From contig CACZQL010000063.1 of NCBI GenBank assembly GCA_902783365.1, forward strand, positions 1 to 57,013: a DNA stretch of 57,013 bases. Direction: 5' to 3'. The notes below the pieces were generated by a model. The model was not told where the DNA came from, ran no database searches, and saw only the letters and a program-made list of their open reading frames with translations. Below, in pieces: positions 9,696 to 17,701 of the stretch. Source of the DNA: an uncultured Bacteroidia bacterium. GTDB taxonomy: Bacteria; Bacteroidota; Bacteroidia; Bacteroidales; F082. The position numbers and the translations under genes were made by a program. Position 1 is the first letter of the stretch; the number at the start of each line of letters is the position of its first letter.

Positions 9696-10075
9696 AAACG
9701 GAAAACGGAAAGTGGAGAGCCATAATAGGGGTGTTGTTGTTTTTTGGGGTCGTTTCATGTGGCCATCAACAGGATTCGTTGGTGGGCCATTGGACGGCCG
9801 AGAAGGTGAATGTGGACTTTGATGAAAACATCGCCACCCCTGAGATGGTACGGCAGCTCGGGGAGCTGGACAAAAACAACAGCATCGATATCACGAGTGA
9901 CTCCCTCTTGGTGTGGGTCTCCAACGGCGACACCCTGACAAGCCGCTGTTCCCTTCGCGGCCAGACCCTCTTTATCGACGGGAAACCTTTCGCCCAATGT
10001 TCAGAAGGCCGTCTCATCACCGAAGAGACCACCCCATTGGGCAAGGTCACCGTTCAATACACACACCAAAAATAG
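9692..10075 (+). CDS. Small putative lipoprotein
   Basis: 127 residues. The ATG at 9692 overlaps the aldo/keto reductase stop (ATGA). It is followed by a hydrophobic segment and a lipobox ending VVSC, so it is predicted to be a lipoprotein. The mature part (GHWTAEKVNVDFDEN, then SLLVWVSNGDTL and a short beta-rich tail) resembles small lipocalin-like domains of Bacteroidales, but I do not recognise the family. The first codons (MKTENGKWR) come from a 7-bp repeat (9694-9720), so the N-terminus may have been recently remodelled. Role in the iron-sulfur operon is unknown. Confidence 0.7.
   Translation: MKTENGKWRAIIGVLLFFGVVSCGHQQDSLVGHWTAEKVNVDFDENIATPEMVRQLGELDKNNSIDITSDSLLVWVSNGDTLTSRCSLRGQTLFIDGKPFAQCSEGRLITEETTPLGKVTVQYTHQK
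9694..9720. repeat. 7-bp tandem array inside a coding start (unit GAAAACG)
   Basis: GAAAACG, GAAAACG, GAAAGTG and GAGAGCC follow each other at exact 7-bp steps and code for residues 1-10 of the small lipoprotein. The sequence style matches the array at 53781-53815 (AAGTGGA type). Confidence 0.6.
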
Positions 10076-10079
10076 GAAT

Positions 10080-10113
10080 AAAAAATCCTAACCGACTGAC
10101 AATCAGTTAGGAT
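10080..10113 (-). terminator. Rho-independent terminator of tRNA-Arg
   Basis: Read on the minus strand, ATCCTAAC at 10113-10106 pairs with GTTAGGAT at 10092-10085 and is followed by a run of six T (complement of 10080-10085). It lies just after the 3' end of the tRNA. Confidence 0.8.
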
Positions 10114-10116
10114 AAG

Positions 10117-10188
10117 TGAACCCGCAGGGAATCGAACCCTGATCGAAGGAACCGGAATCCTTTATTCTATCCATTAAACTACGGGTCC
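10117..10188 (-). tRNA. tRNA-Arg (anticodon CCG)
   Basis: Minus-strand cloverleaf. The acceptor stem GGACCCG pairs with CGGGTTC (one G-T pair). The anticodon stem AAGGA/TCCTT encloses the 7-base loop TTCCGGT, with CCG at positions 34-36, so it reads CGG arginine codons. The T-arm CAGGGTTCGATTCCCTG is canonical. The discriminator base is A, and CCA is not encoded. A -7 box lies just upstream and a terminator just downstream, so it is a single-gene unit. Confidence 0.95.
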
Positions 10189-10203
10189 AAGCGCTTTCGC
10201 GCT

Positions 10204-10211
10204 GCAAAGAT
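10204..10211 (-). promoter_or_regulatory. -7 box of tRNA-Arg
   Basis: TATCTTTG on the minus strand, 15 bases before the mature tRNA 5' end. No TTG box is visible at the expected spacing. Confidence 0.6.
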
Positions 10212-10251
10212 AGTAGTATTTCTTAAATGAAAAAAATAAAAACTAAAAACT

Positions 10252-10719
10252 TCATCTGGATCTCATTAATAATTCCAGGATGAACTGAGCTACCGGAACA
10301 GCATTTCTTCCGTTTCCATTCCCCAACAGCTGTCTTCGTCCTGTATCATCCCACTCATATCTTATAATCTGACCAAGCCAGCAATAAGGGGTGTAAATAG
10401 CTGGTCTCGCATAAACATTGGATCCCTCGACAATAATGGTTACCTCATATCGAGTACGGACATCGCCACATTTTTCACCGATATAATTCACCATACCTTC
10501 AATCCTTGCCTCAGTATCACTGACTTGATACATGTGGTCAATGGAGGTGCCCGGCTTATAGGTCCCGCCAAAATTTGCGATCAATCCTTTTAACGCACCG
10601 GTAACATCGTCCATAAGCTCTTGCTTATCCGCAGCTGTGAGTTGAATTTCCTGTTCCTGGGCCTTCACAGCGCCGAACAAAGAAAAGACCATAACGGCCA
10701 AAAGTAACATTTTTTTCAT
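10252..10719 (-). CDS. Secreted protein of unknown function
   Basis: 155 residues. The start at 10719 was chosen over a longer open frame because it begins a signal peptide (MKKMLLLAVMVFSLFGAVKAQ) and is preceded by a GGGATG-type purine stretch. The mature protein has no motif that I recognise; it contains a region rich in Asp/Glu (TAADKQELMDDV) and several aromatic residues. No T9SS signal is seen. It lies 43 bp downstream of the esterase-like gene on the same strand and may be co-transcribed with it. Confidence 0.7.
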   Translation of the reverse strand: MKKMLLLAVMVFSLFGAVKAQEQEIQLTAADKQELMDDVTGALKGLIANFGGTYKPGTSIDHMYQVSDTEARIEGMVNYIGEKCGDVRTRYEVTIIVEGSNVYARPAIYTPYCWLGQIIRYEWDDTGRRQLLGNGNGRNAVPVAQFILELLMRSR

Positions 10720-10762
10720 CTCAACATCCCTAAATACGTGTCGGGCACAACTTCTAAATGAA

Positions 10763-12571
10763 CTATTGATGATTTGTTTTACGATAATTCTGGTAAAAGG
10801 GCGAATTGTGGAATTCCATGCTTTCCGCTTGACCTTGAACTTCAATCTCTGCCAGGTCATAAGTTTCCGCATAGTTGGCGCCGTTCTTCAATTGACCACA
10901 CACACGGATCTTGTGTTCCGGGGCCTCAGCAAAGAAAAGCACCCTTGCGCTGTCAAACGCGGATTGCATGACCACGCCACCAACCGCTTCCCACTGACAA
11001 GTCAGGGTGTGATCGGCATTTTTCAATTTGAAACAATACTCCTTTGTAAGCTTCACAAGTTCAGGTCGAGGAGCCATCTGTCGATAGAGGAAACGGGTGG
11101 AAGTATCCGTAATCAGCTGAAAATAATCCGACAAAGACCCGTCATCGTTGACGTGGAGACTATGCCCGCCACCCACCTTGGTATGCAACTCACTGATGCG
11201 TGAACCCTTGGCATATTGGTCAATGCATTGCGAACCGTACATTTTGCCACACAAATACTGATTTGCGGGAATCCTCACATCTTTCGTCCAGTCTTGAGCC
11301 TTTCTCATCAAGTCGGCATATTCCGGAGCCCTGGCTGACACAATATCGGCCACTGAATCCACAAAAACGCAAATCGGGGTGGACAATTTGCGGAAAGGAT
11401 AATCATAATCGTACGCCACGATCGAATCGGCGTCACCATGGAAAGAAAGTATGGCGGTTTGTTTTGAGTTATCGAGCATCTTCACATCATGCAATGCCCC
11501 CCACATGTTCACCACCGCCTTGATGTTGAAAGTAGTGCGGTCGTAAGGCGCCGTATTGGCGTTCACCGTCTCAATGTCGCCCAAATCGTAAAAGAAGTTA
11601 AGGACATCGAGAAGATAGCCATACGTACATTTCGGTCGGTTCCAGTTTCTCATGAAAGCGAGGTTCAATGCCGTGATGGCCCCGGCGCTGCTGCCGCCCA
11701 CAAAAAGCCAATCGGGATTGATTTTGTATTGTTCTGCATGACGAAGCATGTAGCACATAGCCGCATACGCATCCTGAACGGCGCAGTAACCCGCCCTGTC
11801 CACATTGTAGGGCGTTATTGGCAAAAACCCGATACGGTAATTGATATTGGCCACCACATAGCCCATCGAGGCGAAGTGCTCGCTCCACTTGACGAAGGCC
11901 TCCGAGCGCTTGTCGCCATTGAAAAACGCCCCACCATGGATGAGCATCAGCAAAGGCCTGCTTTTAAGGTCATCATTTTCAGGGTAATACACATCCATCG
12001 TCAACTTCAGGTCTTTCTTTGTCAAATCCTCCAAATTCAATTTTTCCATCACGATGGACCGATAATCATTCTCATCATCTGGTTCCGGAAAGCTTTCCCA
12101 AAAACCCAATGCTGTCGCATAGACAAGGTTGCTGTCACAAGCCACGCGATACAGCTTGTCGCGATAGGGATAACTCGTTTCAACGACTGAAGACGGCGTC
12201 ACCGACAATGGAGCAAACCGTAGCGACTCATGGGTTCCTCCACGGGAAAACTTCACAAGCAAAGTGTCGTGATTCATCTCCACAACGACATCCTGCTCCG
12301 TTGAGTCAGACACCAAGAGGCTTTTGCTTCCCAAGCCCCCTTTAATACGAAATGAATGCGGTTCCGACATACCATCACCGGCAACGTACCAACGCCCCGA
12401 GACCTCTCTCCCATCCACTTGGTCAACACAGACGACTCTGTCAATGGTATCAACCGCCACGTAACACGCATGGCTTCTTATCTGCTCAAAATTCACGCTA
12501 CTGCACGCGCAGGTCATCCCCAAGAGGCCTAAAAGAAAGAGGCCGGCAAATAACAAAGTGTTTGGTTTCAT
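10763..12571 (-). CDS. Esterase-like lipoprotein (alpha/beta hydrolase)
   Basis: 602 residues. The ATG at 12571 starts a signal sequence with a lipobox (GMTCAC, Cys21 or Cys23). An N-terminal ~130-residue region of unknown fold precedes the hydrolase: LMLIHGGAFF at residues 208-217 gives the HGGAF oxyanion hole, and GGSSAG has the nucleophile Ser295; DADSIVAYDY and GGGHSLH provide plausible acid and His members. This is the carboxylesterase/BD-FAE type. The last ~100 residues look like an extra beta domain. The substrate is unknown; surface or periplasmic ester cleavage (for example of acetylated glycans) is an inference. It is divergent from the restriction-modification operon. Confidence 0.8.
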   Translation of the reverse strand: MKPNTLLFAGLFLLGLLGMTCACSSVNFEQIRSHACYVAVDTIDRVVCVDQVDGREVSGRWYVAGDGMSEPHSFRIKGGLGSKSLLVSDSTEQDVVVEMNHDTLLVKFSRGGTHESLRFAPLSVTPSSVVETSYPYRDKLYRVACDSNLVYATALGFWESFPEPDDENDYRSIVMEKLNLEDLTKKDLKLTMDVYYPENDDLKSRPLLMLIHGGAFFNGDKRSEAFVKWSEHFASMGYVVANINYRIGFLPITPYNVDRAGYCAVQDAYAAMCYMLRHAEQYKINPDWLFVGGSSAGAITALNLAFMRNWNRPKCTYGYLLDVLNFFYDLGDIETVNANTAPYDRTTFNIKAVVNMWGALHDVKMLDNSKQTAILSFHGDADSIVAYDYDYPFRKLSTPICVFVDSVADIVSARAPEYADLMRKAQDWTKDVRIPANQYLCGKMYGSQCIDQYAKGSRISELHTKVGGGHSLHVNDDGSLSDYFQLITDTSTRFLYRQMAPRPELVKLTKEYCFKLKNADHTLTCQWEAVGGVVMQSAFDSARVLFFAEAPEHKIRVCGQLKNGANYAETYDLAEIEVQGQAESMEFHNSPFYQNYRKTNHQ

Positions 12572-12620
12572 ACTCAAGATATGATTTGTAAGGGCGATGT
12601 TAATTGAGGGCAAAAGTAAC

Positions 12621-12628
12621 AAATATAT
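12621..12628 (-). promoter_or_regulatory. -7 box of esterase-like gene
   Basis: TATATTTG on the minus strand, about 50 bases before the start at 12571. It lies in the divergent promoter region shared with the restriction-modification operon. Confidence 0.5.
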
Positions 12629-12651
12629 CCATAGGAACGGAAATAATCCGT

Positions 12652-12659
12652 ATTTTTGC
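12652..12659 (+). promoter_or_regulatory. -7 box of restriction-modification operon
   Basis: TATTTTTG, 14 bases before the ATG at 12674. Its position makes the ATG at 12656, which lies in the box, an unlikely start. No clear TTG box is seen. Confidence 0.5.
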
Positions 12660-12673
12660 AAAAAGCTTTCGTT

Positions 12674-15600
12674 ATGAATCAAAACCTAAAAGGATTAGTA
12701 CAAAAATATCAAGCCAATAGAGATAATTACCTGTCCGACAATTATAACGAGACGTTGCTACGCAATGATTTCCTTGATCCGTTATTTGAATTGCTCGGGT
12801 GGGATATCAAGAATACAACTGGACGTCCGACGAATGAGCGTGAAGTGGTTTTGGAAGAGCCTTTGAAGGCAGGAGCCTCTGAAAACACTAAGAAGCCTGA
12901 CTACACCTTTCGCCTGTTTTCAGAGCGTAAGTTTTTCCTCGAAGCGAAGAAACCTTGCGTGCATATCAACGATATTGATGCACCAGCACGTCAGGTTCGT
13001 CGTTATGGTTATACGGCCAATTTAAAAATCTCTGTGCTTTCGAACTTCGAGTACCTGATGATATATGATACCTCAGTCAAAGTGGAGGAAACGGATTCCA
13101 ATCAAAAGGCCCTCATCAAGAAGTACCACTATACAGAATACGAAAATAAATTTGAGGAGCTACATCGTTTGCTCGGCAAAGACTCCGTGTATTCTGGCCA
13201 GTTTGATGAAGAATGGAAATACATAGAATTGCAGCTTCAAAAATCTTCTGTTGACAAAGAGTTTTTGAACCAAATAAACGAGTGGCGCCTTCTTCTTGGA
13301 AATGAAATCCTGAATGTGATGCCTACTATTGATATAGAAGAACTGGGCGATATTGTTCAAAGCTATATCAATAAAATACTCTTTCTGCGTGTCTGTGAAG
13401 ACAGAAATATCGAGACCTATCAGGCTTTGTTTCGAATCGCAAACGAACAGCAGTTCTCCGAGCTTGTAAAGAAATTTAGAAACGCAGACAGAAAGTATAA
13501 TTCTGGACTATTCAAGCAAAAAATGTCTAGTGAAATTATCTGTAATATTAGTTCTTCTTTTTGGAAGATAATACGACAGCTATATTTTCCAGAAAGTCCT
13601 TATTCTTTTTCCGTTCTGTCTTCGGATATTTTGGGACGTATATATGAGATATTCCTAACACAACGCCTTGCCCTGATTGACGGGAATCTTGTTATTGTAG
13701 ATAAGCCAGATAACATCGATAGAGATATTGTTACGACACCGCACTTCATCATTAGTGAACTTCTTCGGCAAACTATTAAAGAAGGAACGACAGGGAAAAG
13801 CAAGTCTGATATTCTAGCGTTAAAATGTGCAGATATAGCATGTGGCTCTGGAGCATTTCTGCTAGAAGTATTTCAGACCCTTTGCGACTTGATGACAGAC
13901 TATCTAATAATCAAAGATCGATCCCAATTGATACAGACAAGCATTGACACATATAAACTGGATTTCGCGACAAAAAAACAAATACTAACTAGGTGTATCT
14001 TCGGCGTTGACAAAGATTTCAATGCGGTTGAAGCATGTAAGTTTGGGTTGTTGCTGAAACTGTTAGAAGGAGAAGACGCCAATACGCTAGCGTTATACCA
14101 CCCCGTTCTTCCGGATCTTGATAATAATATTTTCTTTGGGAATAGTTTGCTCTCACCAGATGATGTACTAGATTCTAATGTGGCCGAAATCAATCCTTTT
14201 GATTTTGGTGACTTAAAATTCGATTATATAGTTGGTAATCCGCCATACATGAAAACGGAGGATATTAAGACTATTACTCCGTTAGAACATAAGATTTATC
14301 CACAAAAATACCCCCATGGAGCATATAAACAATACGATAAGTATTTTCTCTTCATTGAGCGTGCCTTATCACTTCTAAAAGATGGAGGACACTTGGGGTA
14401 TATTGTGCCTAATAAGTTCATGAAAGTTGCTGCCGCGGAGGGAATCAGAAGTCTCATTGCTGATAACCATGCTTTGAAAAGCATTACATCATTTGGCGCT
14501 CATCAAGTATTTGCTTCCAAGGCGAAAGCAACCTATACATGCTTATTGGTTTTGAAAAAAGGCCATTGCTCGGAATTTAGCTATACAGAAGTAAATAATT
14601 TGAAAAATTGGATAGCTCGCAAAGAAGAGGCTAGTCAAACTAACACATGGAATGAAAGTTATATTTCAAAAAACACATGGGTGTTATTTACGGAGGATAA
14701 ACGTCATTTATTTGAACAGTTGACTAAAAACAGCAAACCACTTGTTGATATTCTTGGCGAGGATTACATATTTAATGGAATACAGACAAGCAAAAACTCT
14801 GTATATGTTTTTAAGCCTATACGCGAAGATGAAGACTATTTCTATTTTAAGGCAAGTAACCAGCAGGAGTATAAGATAGAGAAGGGACTTACCAAAGCAT
14901 ATTATGAAACGGATAGAGGTGGTGACAGATTTGAAACGTATAAAGATTTTGAGCCCAATGCACATGTAATATTTCCCTACAAGAAAAACAAAAGAAGAAA
15001 TGGGGTTACGCTTGTCCCGCTGAAAGAGATTCGGCGAAAATATCCCCATCTGTTCATATACCTTTCAGATTTCAAAGAGATCTTGGAGCATCGAAGCATC
15101 TCACCCAAACCCAAAACGCCGGATGAATGGTATCGATATGGCAGGAGCCAGAATTTGACAGCTTGCGAGATTAAACAAAAACTAATTGTTGGTGTGATGT
15201 CTCAAGGGGACAAATATGCAATAGATAACAATGGTACCATTGTGTCATCTGGAGGTACAGCCGGTTATTGCGTCATCAGTATTCCGTCCGATTTACAATA
15301 TTCAATATACTATATACAAGCTGTTCTTGGCTCTATACAAGGAGAATGGCTAGCATCGCTATATGGTGAAATATTCAGGGGAGGTTTTATTTCGCGTGGG
15401 ACTAAGGTACTTGAGCAAATTCCTGTGAGGACTATAGACTTCTCCAATGCAGAGGAGAAAAGTATGCATGACGACATTGTGGATCGTCAGAAGAAATTGA
15501 TTAGTCTTGGAGATAAGATTTCTAAGGCATCTGGAAACAAACGCAAACTTACACCCTTGCAGAGACGTTTTGCCAACTTGATGAGAGAGCAACAGAATGC

Positions 15601-15679
15601 CATTAATGCTCTTTATGGAATGACTGAGGAAGAAGCTTTGTTAATCCCCAAAATCAAGGAACAATATGCAGCTGATTGA
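12674..15679 (+). CDS. Type IIG restriction-modification enzyme, Eco57I-like
   Basis: 1001 residues combining nuclease, N6-adenine methyltransferase and target recognition in one chain. The N-terminal PD-(D/E)xK nuclease shows D76, then E90 and K92 (LEAKKP). The methyltransferase has motif I ADIACGSGAF (386-395) and motif IV NPPY (522-525). A C-terminal ~350-residue TaqI-type specificity region follows (KLIVGVMSQG, RGGFISRGTK). The length, and the separate 564-residue methyltransferase overlapping its end, match the Eco57I/M.Eco57I arrangement, in which the fused enzyme modifies one strand of an asymmetric site and the second enzyme protects both. The gene is much more AT-rich than its flanks, suggesting acquisition by transfer. 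The recognition site cannot be read from sequence. Confidence 0.92.
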   Translation: MNQNLKGLVQKYQANRDNYLSDNYNETLLRNDFLDPLFELLGWDIKNTTGRPTNEREVVLEEPLKAGASENTKKPDYTFRLFSERKFFLEAKKPCVHINDIDAPARQVRRYGYTANLKISVLSNFEYLMIYDTSVKVEETDSNQKALIKKYHYTEYENKFEELHRLLGKDSVYSGQFDEEWKYIELQLQKSSVDKEFLNQINEWRLLLGNEILNVMPTIDIEELGDIVQSYINKILFLRVCEDRNIETYQALFRIANEQQFSELVKKFRNADRKYNSGLFKQKMSSEIICNISSSFWKIIRQLYFPESPYSFSVLSSDILGRIYEIFLTQRLALIDGNLVIVDKPDNIDRDIVTTPHFIISELLRQTIKEGTTGKSKSDILALKCADIACGSGAFLLEVFQTLCDLMTDYLIIKDRSQLIQTSIDTYKLDFATKKQILTRCIFGVDKDFNAVEACKFGLLLKLLEGEDANTLALYHPVLPDLDNNIFFGNSLLSPDDVLDSNVAEINPFDFGDLKFDYIVGNPPYMKTEDIKTITPLEHKIYPQKYPHGAYKQYDKYFLFIERALSLLKDGGHLGYIVPNKFMKVAAAEGIRSLIADNHALKSITSFGAHQVFASKAKATYTCLLVLKKGHCSEFSYTEVNNLKNWIARKEEASQTNTWNESYISKNTWVLFTEDKRHLFEQLTKNSKPLVDILGEDYIFNGIQTSKNSVYVFKPIREDEDYFYFKASNQQEYKIEKGLTKAYYETDRGGDRFETYKDFEPNAHVIFPYKKNKRRNGVTLVPLKEIRRKYPHLFIYLSDFKEILEHRSISPKPKTPDEWYRYGRSQNLTACEIKQKLIVGVMSQGDKYAIDNNGTIVSSGGTAGYCVISIPSDLQYSIYYIQAVLGSIQGEWLASLYGEIFRGGFISRGTKVLEQIPVRTIDFSNAEEKSMHDDIVDRQKKLISLGDKISKASGNKRKLTPLQRRFANLMREQQNAINALYGMTEEEALLIPKIKEQYAAD

Positions 15680-17360
15680 GGACGCTTCCGCACAAAAATT
15701 GCGTGGTGCATACTACACGCCGCCAGCAATTGCTTCGTTTATACTCCACTGGGGCATAAACGGTAGCACTGATGCTGAAATATTGGAGCCAAGTTGTGGT
15801 GATGGTGTATTCTTGGAGCAAATGGCAAAAGAGCACATGTTGTTCCATCATGCCACAGCTGTTGAATACGAAACCGTAGAAGCAGAAAAGGCTCGTGCAA
15901 TAGGACTTCATGATTCCGAAGTGATTAATTCTGACTTCCATCATTTCTGTTTAAATACAGAGCATAGGTTCAATCTCGTCGTTGGCAATCCGCCGTTTAT
16001 CCGCTATCAATATTATGATGAAGGACAGCAGATATTGGCAGGCGAGATATTCAAGAAAGCAGGATTAAAACGCTCTAAGCTGACCAATGCCTGGGTGACA
16101 TTTGTTGTAGGATGTAGCTTGCTGCTGAAAGAACATGGCAAGATGGGATTCGTTATTCCATCTGAACTTCTTCAAGTGACTTATGCACAACAACTGAGAA
16201 AGTATCTGGCCACATCGTTCAATAAGATTAACATCATTTCATTCGAGAACCTGGTATTTGAGGAAATCCAACAAGAGGTGGTGCTTTTGCTGTGCGAACG
16301 TACCGGCACAGGAGAACACCTGATCGAACATATCGAGGTGAAAGATGCAGAGACATTGCAACAACTTGACCCTCATCGGCTGAAACTTCCCACTAAGCAG
16401 ATAGATTTCCATGCAGACAAGTGGACTTACTACTTCCTTGACAAAGAGGAACTTGACTTCCTTAATAAAGTCAGGATTGATGGTATGCCAAAGATCGGAA
16501 CTTATGCTGATGTCGAGGTTGGTATCACGACAGGTTCAAATGGTTATTTCACTGTGCCACAAAGCGTAGTAGATATGTATCAGTTACATGAATATGCTCG
16601 TCCTATGGTAGGTCGTAGCGTGCAGGTAAATAGCCTTTGTTTTACAAAAGCTGACTGGCAACAGAATCTTGCGAATGGTGTTAAAGCTAATCTGCTGGTA
16701 TTTACCCCAGATGCCAAAGAGAATGGCAATGAGGGAACCAAGGCATATATTGAGAATGGCGAACAGCGAGGAATCAATAAGGGTTACAAGACAAGCATCC
16801 GTGATGACTGGTATGTGATACCATCCATCAAACTATCTGACGCTCTATTCCTTCGTCGAAATAATCTGTATCCCAAGTTCGTGTTGAATGATGCTCAGGC
16901 TTACACTACGGACACCATGCATCGTGTTTTTATCAAAGAAGGTGTGAACCGCAAGGCATTTGTGGTAAGTTACTACAATTCGCTATCATTTGCTTTTGCC
17001 GAGATATTAGGCCGCAACTTTGGTGGTGGCGTTTTAGAATTGATGCCGAGTGAAGTTGAAGGCGTCTATCTACCTTATCGCGAAGACAATGCCAAATTGT
17101 TTGAGCAAGTTGATCAGATGGTTCGTGAGAAGAAAACGGCTGATGAGATACTCGACTTCACAGACAGGGAGCTGCTTCGAAAAGGCATGGGATTCTCTGA
17201 GACAGAAACCAAGATGGCCCGTTCTATATGGTATAAACTGATGGGTCGCAGATTGAACCGCGAGACTATGGAGAAAGCTAATCCAGAAGAGAAACGCAAG
17301 AGTAAAAAAGCCAATGCAAGAGTAAAGCAACTCAACTTCTTCGATGCGCTCCAGCAATAA
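15666..17360 (+). CDS. N6-adenine DNA methyltransferase (M.Eco57I/TaqI type)
   Basis: 564 residues, cytoplasmic. RGAYYTPPAIASF is the usual N-terminal motif X region, EPSCGDGVFLE (41-51) is SAM motif I, and VVGNPPFIRY has catalytic NPPF at 108-111. The C-terminal half is a TaqI-like target-recognition region, ending with a lysine-rich tail. It overlaps the type IIG gene by 14 bp, so the two are translationally coupled. Its likely job is to protect the host at the same asymmetric site; a different specificity is possible. It is less AT-rich than the first gene of the pair but still differs from its flanks. Confidence 0.92.
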   Translation: MQLIEDASAQKLRGAYYTPPAIASFILHWGINGSTDAEILEPSCGDGVFLEQMAKEHMLFHHATAVEYETVEAEKARAIGLHDSEVINSDFHHFCLNTEHRFNLVVGNPPFIRYQYYDEGQQILAGEIFKKAGLKRSKLTNAWVTFVVGCSLLLKEHGKMGFVIPSELLQVTYAQQLRKYLATSFNKINIISFENLVFEEIQQEVVLLLCERTGTGEHLIEHIEVKDAETLQQLDPHRLKLPTKQIDFHADKWTYYFLDKEELDFLNKVRIDGMPKIGTYADVEVGITTGSNGYFTVPQSVVDMYQLHEYARPMVGRSVQVNSLCFTKADWQQNLANGVKANLLVFTPDAKENGNEGTKAYIENGEQRGINKGYKTSIRDDWYVIPSIKLSDALFLRRNNLYPKFVLNDAQAYTTDTMHRVFIKEGVNRKAFVVSYYNSLSFAFAEILGRNFGGGVLELMPSEVEGVYLPYREDNAKLFEQVDQMVREKKTADEILDFTDRELLRKGMGFSETETKMARSIWYKLMGRRLNRETMEKANPEEKRKSKKANARVKQLNFFDALQQ

Positions 17361-17408
17361 CCTGATACTTTTGCAGAGACCTCTATGAGATATTAAAACA
17401 GCCCTATG

Positions 17409-17630
17409 TCATACCATCCGAAATTCGGATACTACGACAGAGAACCTCACCCCCATCTTTGATATTATGGAATTCAGGTTCATGACACCCGCGAGGCTTC
17501 GCCCATTTGAATTCTGCTCCACTACGCGACCGTATTGGGTCGTTTGGGCAAAGGCATTAAACGCAATCAAAAGGAAAAACAATGTTAAAGCCTTGGCATG
17601 AGTAAAAAAAATGTAATTTTTTCACATTTA
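17409..17630 (-). pseudogene. Remnant of a secreted-protein gene
   Basis: In one minus-strand frame the sequence reads a signal peptide (ALTLFFLLIAFNAFAQ) and then TTQYGRVVEQNSNGRSLAGV, as in the start of secreted Bacteroidota proteins with a carboxypeptidase-regulatory-like domain. About 30 codons later it ends at a stop (17409-17411), far too short for such a protein. The upstream side is out of frame through a run of eight T, with a TGA right after the likely former ATG. This 338-bp gap between genes therefore holds a decayed 5' end and a 7-bp array, with no intact gene. Confidence 0.5.
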
Positions 17631-17666
17631 TCCGTCACATCGCCCAACGGACTGACGAGTCAAAGT

Positions 17667-17701
17667 CCACTCTCCACTTTCCACTCTCCACTCTCCACTT
17701 A
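17667..17701. repeat. 7-bp tandem array, unit CCACTCT
   Basis: Five units at exact 7-bp steps: CCACTCT, CCACTTT, CCACTCT, CCACTCT, CCACTTA. The last unit contains the stop codon of the DUF2027-Smr gene, which ends at 17699. Confidence 0.9.

Noticed and set aside
14221..14260. Type I restriction HsdM/HsdS system
   Set aside because: Nuclease, methylase and specificity parts lie in one chain and no hsdR or hsdS gene is present; the second gene is a stand-alone methyltransferase.
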